Of a stretch of 35,131 nucleotides of DNA, positions 15,876-22,011 are shown in pieces. A model generated the notes under the pieces. It saw only the letters and a list, made by a program, of their open reading frames with translations, had not been told where the DNA came from and did no database searches. The translations under genes and the position numbers were made by a program. Origin of the DNA: Rhodoferax sp. (lineage in GTDB: Bacteria > Pseudomonadota > Gammaproteobacteria > Burkholderiales > Burkholderiaceae_C); contig NZ_JAAFHA010000053.1 in the NCBI RefSeq assembly GCF_010365055.1, forward strand, positions 1 to 35,131. The letters are read 5' to 3'. Every line of letters starts with the position of its first letter. Positions within the stretch are counted from its first letter, which is position 1.

Positions 15876-15936
15876 CGCCTGAGACTAAAGCTATTGAACC
15901 TTAACGCTGGCGGGCTGACGGGCAGCGTCTCAGGCG
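15876..15936. terminator. Inverted repeat at convergent gene ends
   Basis: CGCCTGAGAC (15876-15885) and GTCTCAGGCG (15927-15936) are perfect complements, with further GCCAGC/GCTGGC pairing inside. The structure spans the short gap between the DMT gene (+) and the phosphatase-like gene (-), and its right arm covers the latter's stop codon. It may act as a bidirectional terminator, though no T-run is evident. Confidence 0.4.
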
Positions 15937-16610
15937 TGCGTGATCCACGACGCATGCTCCGGCTGATCCAGATGCGCCAGCGCGTTGAAGGTCAGCAGGC
16001 TGTGGCGTTTCGGGTTGAAGGCGAACTCGGTGACCGCGCTGTTGCGGATGCGCAGGTTGAGCTCGATCGTGGTCTCGGGCGCGGTGCCCAGCACGTGGCC
16101 GACGGCGGTGGCGATGGGGCCGCCGCTGGAAACGATCAGCACATGGCCGCTGCAATTCTTGCGGATATGGTCCAGCGCACTGACCACGCCGTGCCGGAAC
16201 TCCTGGTAGCTGGGCATGCCCACCGGGCTGACCACGCCGTTCATCCACTGCGTCAGGCCATCGCGCAGCAGGCGAAAGTGGTGCCGGTAGAGTTCTGGCG
16301 TGTCGGGCTTCTTCAGCGGGTAGGGGTGCACGGTGGCGATCAGCGCCAGACTGTCAAATTCGTTCAAGCCCGGCCAAAGCAAAGGCGCTGCCGCTGTGCC
16401 CTCGGCGCCATGCAGCCCCTCGCAGATGCCGGCGTAGGTCTGCGCGTGGCGCTTGAGTGTGCCGGTCAGCACGGTGTCAAAGGTCAGTCCTTTGTCGCGC
16501 CAGTACTGGCCCAGCCGCACGCTCTGCTGCCGGCCCATCGGGCTGAGCTGGTCGTAGACTTCTGCGCCAAATGAAGCCTGGCCGTGGCGTACAAGGTAAA
16601 GGTGTCCCAT
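15930..16610 (-). CDS. Histidine-phosphatase superfamily protein (phosphoglycerate-mutase-like)
   Basis: A 226-residue protein beginning MGHLYLVRHGQ, with the phosphohistidine motif R8-H9-G10 and LSPMGRQQSVRLG just after, as in the histidine phosphatase superfamily. Other expected parts are NEFDS (proton-donor region) and PSYQEFRHGVVSAL. The second active-site motif, normally containing a His (VSHGG), reads VSSGGPIATAVG here, so that histidine is apparently replaced by Ser. Activity may be altered; a similar Ser form seems to occur in some bacterial relatives. The substrate is unknown. Confidence 0.85.
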   Translation of the reverse strand: MGHLYLVRHGQASFGAEVYDQLSPMGRQQSVRLGQYWRDKGLTFDTVLTGTLKRHAQTYAGICEGLHGAEGTAAAPLLWPGLNEFDSLALIATVHPYPLKKPDTPELYRHHFRLLRDGLTQWMNGVVSPVGMPSYQEFRHGVVSALDHIRKNCSGHVLIVSSGGPIATAVGHVLGTAPETTIELNLRIRNSAVTEFAFNPKRHSLLTFNALAHLDQPEHASWITHA

Positions 16611-16617
16611 GCCGGTA

Positions 16618-16680
16618 ATTTATAAGAAATCGGGCTGTAGCCCTTGTCGCGTAAGCGACGCAAGCTACAAATAAAATAGC
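16618..16680 (+). repeat. Palindromic repeat, intergenic copy (copy A)
   Basis: The gap between the PhzF gene and the phosphatase gene is almost entirely this element. It begins TATAAGAAATCGGGCTGTAG at 16621 and ends AAGCTACAAATAAAATAGC at 16680, with inner dyads GGGCTGTAGCCC and GTCGCGTAAGCGAC. By hand alignment, 60 bases from 16621 match copy B (22227-22286) at about 43 positions without gaps. It resembles repeats I associate with Comamonadaceae genomes. Confidence 0.7.
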
Positions 16681-16682
16681 AT

Positions 16683-17663
16683 TCAGAGCCTGACGTGGCC
16701 GTCGATGCAGGTGACGGATTCGCCGCCGACCCAGACTTGGCCGGTGGCGTCTTGCTCAATGTGCACGCGCCCGGCGCGGCCCAGGCAAGTGCCTTGCGCG
16801 GCGATATAGCTGCTGGGCGCGAGGCCGTCGGCAATCAGCCACTGCGCCAGGCTGGCGTTGAAGCTGCCGGTGACCGGGTCTTCGTTCACCATCACATCGT
16901 TGGCAAAAAATCGCACTTCGACCTGCGCTTGAGCGCTTGGCGCGACATCGACTGCTGCGGGTGTGGCGAAGCCAAAAGCGCGCGCTTCGCGGTTGGATCG
17001 CTTGATCAGCCCGCTGCCGGTTGATGCACCCGCCACTGCCGCCATGCCGACACCGCTGATGCCCGCATCAATCATCCAGAGCCGCAGCGCTGCCAGATCG
17101 GGCTCAAGCTGCAGCACAGCGTCTGCGCTGCTCAGCAACAGACCGAAGTGGCGCGGGCCATTGGTGAGGTGTTGCGCGGCCAACAGCTGTTCGCGGCGCA
17201 GGCCTAGCGCCGCGGCCAGGCGCGCCAGGGCTTCGGGTTCGGGCTGGCTGCGCGTGAGGGCTGGGGCGGCGAAGGCCAGTTGCGTGGCGCTGCGGCGGAT
17301 GCGCACCAGTCCTACTTTGCACTGCTGGACGATCAGGTCGGGGTGCTGGGGCGCGCCGCCGTGCTCCAGCCAGGCGTGGCAACTGCCCAGCGTGGGGTGA
17401 CCGGCAAAAGGCATTTCGTAAGCCGTGGTGAAGATGCGCACCTGGTAGTCCGCACCGGCAGCAGCGCCCTCGGCACAGGGGGGCAGCACAAACGTGGTTT
17501 CCGACAGGTTGGTCCACTGCGCGAAATGCTGCATCTCGTCGTCGCTCAAGTCCGTGCCGTCGAGCACCACGGCCAGCGGGTTGCCCAGATAAGGCGTGTC
17601 GGTGAAAACGTCAACTTGCTTGAAAGGTCTGTCCTGAGCCGGTCGAAGGGGGCGGGTTTTCAT
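16683..17663 (-). CDS. PhzF-family isomerase/epimerase-like protein
   Basis: A 326-residue PhzF-fold protein (diaminopimelate-epimerase-like). Visible motifs are KQVDVFTDTPYLGNPLAVV, WTNLSETTFVLPP with the catalytic Glu (residue 55 here, 45 in typical members), EMPFAGHPTLGSCHAWL, and EDPVTGSFNASLAQWL near the C-terminus. Residues 5-14 (PLRPAQDRPF) are an N-terminal addition encoded by a short repeat (17626-17650), which accounts for the ten-residue shift of the Glu. Members catalyse proton shifts on small substrates; function here is unknown. It is 25 bp after GST on the same strand. Confidence 0.9.
   Translation of the reverse strand: MKTRPLRPAQDRPFKQVDVFTDTPYLGNPLAVVLDGTDLSDDEMQHFAQWTNLSETTFVLPPCAEGAAAGADYQVRIFTTAYEMPFAGHPTLGSCHAWLEHGGAPQHPDLIVQQCKVGLVRIRRSATQLAFAAPALTRSQPEPEALARLAAALGLRREQLLAAQHLTNGPRHFGLLLSSADAVLQLEPDLAALRLWMIDAGISGVGMAAVAGASTGSGLIKRSNREARAFGFATPAAVDVAPSAQAQVEVRFFANDVMVNEDPVTGSFNASLAQWLIADGLAPSSYIAAQGTCLGRAGRVHIEQDATGQVWVGGESVTCIDGHVRL
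17626..17650 (-). repeat. Short interspersed repeat within the 5' end of the PhzF gene
   Basis: Read on the minus strand, the segment contains CTTCGACCGGCTCAGGACAG. This closely resembles the CTTCGACAGGCTCAGG-type motif that I recall being scattered in many Gram-negative genomes. It lies inside the reading frame just after the ATG and encodes extra residues not expected in PhzF proteins. Confidence 0.55.
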
Positions 17664-17688
17664 GGGGCAGAGCTCGGGTGGGTGGTGG

Positions 17689-18306
17689 TCAGGACAGGGG
17701 CTGATCCAGCACCCCGCGAACGGCAGGGCGGGCGAGGATGCTGGCGTACCACCGTTCCAAATGGGGCAGCGCCGGGCGTGGCTGCGGCAAACCGACCCAG
17801 CGGTGAATGTCGCAGGCCACCGGAATGTCCGCCATGCTGAACTCGGCGCCGCCCATGTAGGCGCGATGTGACAGGTGCTGGTCCAGCAGCGCCAGCAGGG
17901 GTGCCATCGCCGCTACCGACTGGGCAATGGCTGCATGATCGCGCTGGAGTTCCGGGGTGCGAATCCACTGCAAAAAGGCGGCACCGCCCGCGCGGTTGAG
18001 CGTGGTTTGCTGCCAGTCCATCCAGCGCTCTGCATCAAAGCGCTGTGCCAGGTCCTGCGGGTACAGCGTGGGGGCGTAGCGCGCGCACAGGTAGCGCACG
18101 ATCACGTTGGACTCCCACAGCACCAGCTCGCCATCCTGCAGCGTGGGCACCAGCGCATTGGGGTTGAGGTTCAGGTACTCGGGTGTCTTCACCACGCCAA
18201 AGGTCATGCCGGCATCCGAGCGTGTGAAGGGCACGCCGGTTTCCTGCGCGGTCCACACGACCTTGCGAACATTGAGTGAGCTCAGTCGCCCCCAGATGTG
18301 CATCAT
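17689..18306 (-). CDS. Glutathione S-transferase family protein
   Basis: A 205-residue cytosolic GST. The N-terminal thioredoxin-like domain has GRLSSLNVRKVVWTAQE, the cis-Pro segment NALVPTLQDGELVLWES (Val-Pro and the Glu-Ser glutathione-binding pair) and IVRYLCARY. The C-terminal helical domain has FSMADIPVACDIHRW, the conserved N-capping-box region. Start is ATG 18306 or the following ATG at 18303. It follows the aminotransferase stop by 2 bp, so it is almost certainly in the same operon. The conjugation substrate is unknown. Confidence 0.9.
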   Translation of the reverse strand: MMHIWGRLSSLNVRKVVWTAQETGVPFTRSDAGMTFGVVKTPEYLNLNPNALVPTLQDGELVLWESNVIVRYLCARYAPTLYPQDLAQRFDAERWMDWQQTTLNRAGGAAFLQWIRTPELQRDHAAIAQSVAAMAPLLALLDQHLSHRAYMGGAEFSMADIPVACDIHRWVGLPQPRPALPHLERWYASILARPAVRGVLDQPLS

Positions 18307-18308
18307 GG

Positions 18309-19571
18309 TCAGGCTGTCTGACGTTCTTTAATGGCTGCAGCCAGCGCCGCCACACCTTCGTGGATCTCCGCCACGCTGGGTGTGACGAACGACAGGCGCA
18401 GCGTGCGCGGGTCACCATGATCGGCGTAGAACGGCGCGCCGGGCACAAAGGCCACACCCTTGTCGACTGCAAAGGGCAGCAAGTCCACTGCGCTCATGTT
18501 CTTGGGTAGACGCGCCCACAAAAACATGCCGCCTGCCGGGGTGTTCCAGGTCAGAGACTGGTCGGGCTGGCTATTGGAGTCCGGAAAGTGCTGCGCCAGA
18601 GCTTCCAGCATGGCGTCGCGCTGGGATTTGTAGAGCGCGCGGATGGTGGGCACATGGCGGTCCAGAAAGCCGTCTTTCATCACCTCGGCAATCATGCGCT
18701 GGTTAAAACCGGGGCTGTGCAGGTCGGCGGCCTGTTTGGCTTGCAGCAGTTTGGGGTAGACCGCTTTGGGTGCCACCAAAAAGCCCAGCCGCAAGCCCGG
18801 TGCCAGCACTTTGGAGAATGAACCCAAATAGATGCAGCCATCGGGGTTGCGGGCGGTCAAAGGCGCGGGCGGCGGCGCATCAAACCACAGGTCGCCGTAG
18901 GGGTTGTCTTCGATCAGGGGCAGGCCCAGTCGTGCGGCCTCGGTACTCAAAGCGGCGCGGCGTGCCTCGCTCATGGTGCGGCCGGTGGGGTTCTGGAAGT
19001 TGGGCAGCACGTAAAGAAAGCGGGCCGCCTCACCCGTTCCCGCGGCAACAGCGGCTTGCCCCAGCGCCGCTATGTCCACGCCGTCATCATCGCTGGCCAC
19101 GCTCACCACCTCAGGCTCCATCGGCGTGAACGCCATCACGGCGCCCAGGTAGGTGGGTGATTCGACCAGAATGCGGCTGCCTGCATCCACCAGCACCTTG
19201 GCCACCAGGTCCAGGCCCTGCTGTGAGCCGGTGGTGATCAGTACCTGGGCCGGGTCCACTTGCCAGGTCAGTCCGGCGGATGCGGCCTGAACGCGCAAGT
19301 TCTCGGCCACCATCTCGCGCAAGGGGCCAAAGCCTTCGCTGGCGGCGTATTGCAGGGCAGCTGCGGGGTCGTCGCGCAAGACCTTGGCGCAGGCCGCTTC
19401 AAACTCGGCCACGGGAAACGTCTTGCTTGATGGCAGGCCACCGGCAAAACTGATGATGCCGGGCCGCTCGGTTACCTTAAGGATTTCGCGGATCACAGAC
19501 GGGTTCATGCGCGCGGCGCGGCGCGCCAGTTGCCAGCCCGACGGGGCCGTGATGAGTGGGGGGTTGTTCAT
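18309..19571 (-). CDS. PLP-dependent aminotransferase, class I/II (2-aminoadipate-aminotransferase-like)
   Basis: I start this gene at ATG 19571 (MNNPPLITAPSG), giving 420 residues. A longer frame from 19856 is only an overlap with the upstream transporter gene. Motifs: SFAGGLPSSKTFPVAEF, TTGSQQGLDLVAKVLVD, YVLPNFQNPTGRTMS, LIEDNPYGDLWF and the PLP lysine in YLGSFSKVLAPGLRLGFL (about residue 253). This is the LysN/2-aminoadipate or aromatic/branched-chain type of fold-type-I enzyme. The ATG overlaps the stop of the DMT gene (ATGA), so the two are coupled. The substrate is probably an amino acid also handled by the neighbouring exporters. Confidence 0.92.
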   Translation of the reverse strand: MNNPPLITAPSGWQLARRAARMNPSVIREILKVTERPGIISFAGGLPSSKTFPVAEFEAACAKVLRDDPAAALQYAASEGFGPLREMVAENLRVQAASAGLTWQVDPAQVLITTGSQQGLDLVAKVLVDAGSRILVESPTYLGAVMAFTPMEPEVVSVASDDDGVDIAALGQAAVAAGTGEAARFLYVLPNFQNPTGRTMSEARRAALSTEAARLGLPLIEDNPYGDLWFDAPPPAPLTARNPDGCIYLGSFSKVLAPGLRLGFLVAPKAVYPKLLQAKQAADLHSPGFNQRMIAEVMKDGFLDRHVPTIRALYKSQRDAMLEALAQHFPDSNSQPDQSLTWNTPAGGMFLWARLPKNMSAVDLLPFAVDKGVAFVPGAPFYADHGDPRTLRLSFVTPSVAEIHEGVAALAAAIKERQTA

Positions 19572-20515
19572 GATGACTTGGCTCCAAGTGGTGGTGTTGG
19601 TTTTGATGTGGACAAGGTGTTGCGTACCGGCATGGTGCGGCCAACAAAGACGACGGTGACAACGGCGAGACCAAAGCCCACGGTGAGCGCGTCCAGTCGT
19701 TCGCCCAAAATCGGCACGGCAAACACCATGCTCAAAAAAGGCTGCAGCAATTGCACCTGGCTGACCCGCACCGTGCCGCCCAGCGCCAGCCCCCGGTACC
19801 AGGCAAAAAAGCCCAGCCATTGGGAGAACACCGCGACATAGAAAAAAGCCGCCCACGCTTCTATTTTGATAGCCTCTTGTGGATACTCAGCAAGGGCTAT
19901 GGGCAGATTGAGTGGTAAACCCAGGACCAGCGCCCAGCAGATCACATGGTCAGCGCGCAGGCGCTGCGAGAGCAGTGCCCCCACTCCATAGCCGACCGCC
20001 GCGCAGGCCATGGCCAGCAGCAGCAAGAGGTCAGCGCCCGCCAGCGTCAGACCGCTCCGGCCTGAGCGCAGCACGGCAAACGCCACCACCAGCGCGGTGC
20101 CCAAGCCGGCACAGGCCCAAAACCCGGCGGAAGGGCGCTGACGATGCAGCCAGGCGCCGACCGAGGCGGTCGCCAGCGGTAAAACACCCAGAATTACGCT
20201 GGCATGTACCGCTTCGACATGACGCATCGCCACCGATGAGAACAGGGGAAAGCCAAACACAACCCCTAGCGCCACGACGCCCAGCGGCAGCCAGTCCCCG
20301 CGCTTGGGGCCTGGCGCGCGGGTGGCCGCCAAAAACACGATGGCCAAAATGGCAGCCACCGTGGCGCGACCGGCTGCCACAAAAACGCCGGACATCTGCG
20401 GTGCTGCGGCGCTGCCAACCGCCAGCCGTGTCATGGGCAGTGTCAGGGCAAAAATCACCACCCCCAGCGTGCCCAGCAGCAAGCCGTTGCGAATGGCGTG
20501 CGGCTGTGTTGTCAT
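19568..20515 (-). CDS. EamA/DMT-family transporter
   Basis: A 315-residue, ten-helix EamA protein starting at ATG 20515, which overlaps the racemase-like stop codon (ATGA); the longer frame from 20551 is unlikely. The first repeat has RNGLLLGTLGVVIFALTLPM and the second FSQWLGFFAWYRGLALGGTV then VSQVQLLQPFLSMVFAVPIL. Residues encoded by 19858-19904 (ALAEYPQEAIKIEAW) lie in a loop between helices and coincide with a palindromic repeat. It is probably an amino acid or metabolite exporter in the racemase/aminotransferase operon. Confidence 0.9.
   Translation of the reverse strand: MTTQPHAIRNGLLLGTLGVVIFALTLPMTRLAVGSAAAPQMSGVFVAAGRATVAAILAIVFLAATRAPGPKRGDWLPLGVVALGVVFGFPLFSSVAMRHVEAVHASVILGVLPLATASVGAWLHRQRPSAGFWACAGLGTALVVAFAVLRSGRSGLTLAGADLLLLLAMACAAVGYGVGALLSQRLRADHVICWALVLGLPLNLPIALAEYPQEAIKIEAWAAFFYVAVFSQWLGFFAWYRGLALGGTVRVSQVQLLQPFLSMVFAVPILGERLDALTVGFGLAVVTVVFVGRTMPVRNTLSTSKPTPPLGAKSS
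19855..19904 (-). repeat. Palindromic repeat inside the DMT transporter gene (copy C)
   Basis: On the minus strand the segment reads ATAGCCCTTGCTGAGTATCC and ends GGCTATCAAAATAGAAGC. It aligns to the right-hand ~50 bases of copy A (16631-16680) without gaps at moderate identity, best over the TAGCCCTTG core and the GCTA...AGC end. It is within coding sequence and leaves the frame open. Confidence 0.55.
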
Positions 20516-21243
20516 GCTTTGTTTTCCAGTGGCGGGGTGGTCAGCGCCCATTGGGCTGCGCTTTGGGCATGCAATTGCGTGGTGTCAAACAGCGGCAGAT
20601 CGCAGTCGTGTGGGCCAATCAGCATGGCGATTTCGGTGCAGCCCAAAATGATGGCCTGCGCGCCGCGTGCGCCCAAGTCGGCAATCACCTGCAGGTAAGC
20701 GTCGCGCGAGGCCGGCAGCACTTGGCCCAGGCACAGTTCGTCATAGATCACCCGGTGGACCAGGTCCCGGTCGGCTGGTTGGGGTGTCAGCACCGTCAGG
20801 CCGTGCTCCTGTTCGAGACGGCTGCGGTAGAAGTCTTGCTCCATGGTGAAGCGCGTGCCCAGCAAACCGACCGTCGTGTGACCGGCCTGATTGATGGCCA
20901 CCGCCGTCGGGTCGGCAATGTGCAGCAAGGGGATCTGCACGGCGTTTGAAATGGCAGCAGCGACCTTGTGCATGGTGTTGGTGCACAGCACCAGCGCGTC
21001 GGCCCCGGCACCCTCCAGCTTCTGGGCAATGCCAGCCAGCATGGCAGCGGCTGCCTCCCATTGGTCGGTGGCTTGCAGCTGTTCAATCTCATGAAAATCA
21101 ACGCTGTACAAAATGATCTTGGCCGAGTGCAGGCCGCCCAACCGGGCTTTGACGGTTTCGTTGATCTCGCGGTAATACGGCACGGTGGATTCCCAACTCA
21201 TGCCGCCGATCAGGCCAAGCGTTTTCAGACCGGTGGTTCTCAT
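20512..21243 (-). CDS. Aspartate/glutamate racemase-family protein
   Basis: A 243-residue Asp/Glu racemase-fold protein of the YgeA/RacX type. It has KTLGLIGGMSWESTVPYYREIN at the N-terminus and the two catalytic Cys motifs LVLCTNTMHK (about residue 87) and IILGCTEIAML (about residue 200). PLP-independent racemases of this family interconvert L- and D-amino acids. Neighbouring genes (LysE exporter upstream, DMT exporter and aminotransferase downstream) fit D-amino-acid or amino acid conversion. It ends in an ATGA overlap with the DMT gene and starts 22 bp after the LysE gene. Confidence 0.9.
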   Translation of the reverse strand: MRTTGLKTLGLIGGMSWESTVPYYREINETVKARLGGLHSAKIILYSVDFHEIEQLQATDQWEAAAAMLAGIAQKLEGAGADALVLCTNTMHKVAAAISNAVQIPLLHIADPTAVAINQAGHTTVGLLGTRFTMEQDFYRSRLEQEHGLTVLTPQPADRDLVHRVIYDELCLGQVLPASRDAYLQVIADLGARGAQAIILGCTEIAMLIGPHDCDLPLFDTTQLHAQSAAQWALTTPPLENKA

Positions 21244-21265
21244 GTTGATGCCCCTCTTGTCAGCG

Positions 21266-21877
21266 TTAGAACGTGCTCATCCAGCCGGCGGTTGCCACCA
21301 GCACGGCGGCCATGCTGCGGTTGAACCAGCGCAAGCGCCTGCCCGCGTGTTCGGGGTCGGCCAGCCATTGGCGAAGCAGCGAGCCCACCAGCGCGTAGGT
21401 CAGGTTGCTGCACAGGCCAAACAAAAGCATCAGCGGCAAGATGATGGCAAAGCGGTGCAGCAGGTCGTCACGCCCGGCAAGCCAACCGGCCACCACGGTC
21501 AGGGCCAGCATCCAGGCCTTGATGTTCACAAACTGCAGCATGACACCTTGCAAGAACGTGACATTGAGCTGTGCGGCATCGGCCTGCGCCAGTGAGTTGG
21601 TTCTAAACAACTTCAAGGCCAGCCACAACAGGTACGCCACGCCAAGCGCTTGAACCGCTAGCCGGAGCACCGGCAGTGCCATCACCATCGCCCCCACGCC
21701 CCCCGCGCACAGGCTGAACAGCAGGCCCCAGCCGACCGGCACCGACACCACAAAGCGCAGCGCGCGCCGCAAACCGAGGTTGGCCGCCAGCGCGGTCGAC
21801 AAGGTCGTGTTGGGGCCGGGCGTGAAGCTCGCCGCCGTGCACAGTAGCAGCAAAGCGCTGAGTTCAGTGTTGTTCAT
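21266..21877 (-). CDS. LysE/RhtB-family amino acid exporter
   Basis: A 203-residue membrane protein with about six hydrophobic segments and the LysE/RhtB N-terminal motif ASFTPGPNTTLSTALAANLGLRRALRF. Later segments include FLQGVMLQFVNIKAWMLALT. These proteins export amino acids such as lysine, homoserine or threonine. It is read divergently from the MocR/PdxR-like regulator with a 134-bp gap that contains candidate operators. It appears to be the first gene of the minus-strand operon. Confidence 0.92.
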   Translation of the reverse strand: MNNTELSALLLLCTAASFTPGPNTTLSTALAANLGLRRALRFVVSVPVGWGLLFSLCAGGVGAMVMALPVLRLAVQALGVAYLLWLALKLFRTNSLAQADAAQLNVTFLQGVMLQFVNIKAWMLALTVVAGWLAGRDDLLHRFAIILPLMLLFGLCSNLTYALVGSLLRQWLADPEHAGRRLRWFNRSMAAVLVATAGWMSTF

Positions 21878-21923
21878 GGGGTCGCTGACTGGTGTTCATG
21901 GGGGCTCACTTTATCGTCAAAAA

Positions 21924-21971
21924 CAATACACTGGCAGTACACTTGTGAAAACATTTATCTGAGCTGTATTG
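21924..21971. promoter_or_regulatory. Candidate operator/promoter region between the LysE exporter and the MocR-type regulator
   Basis: The divergent gap has direct repeats TACACT at 21927-21932 and 21938-21943, spaced 11 bp (one helical turn), and an outer inverted pair CAATACA (21924-21930) and TGTATTG (21965-21971). MocR/PdxR regulators commonly bind direct repeats next to their divergent target, so this is a plausible binding site. No experimental footprint is implied. Confidence 0.45.
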
Positions 21972-22011
21972 CCTGCCATGGCAACACAGGTTTGGAAGAA
22001 AGGGCATCTGC

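Noticed and set aside
15099-16574. A 491-codon open frame spanning the DMT gene and the antisense of the phosphatase gene
   Set aside because: Composition is Arg/Gly/Ala-rich low-information sequence and it overlaps two genes with clear family motifs; it is a frame artefact of high GC content.
19572-19856. Upstream extension of the aminotransferase to give a 515-residue protein
   Set aside because: The extra residues are the out-of-frame reading of the DMT gene; the ATG at 19571 overlaps the DMT stop and fits family length.
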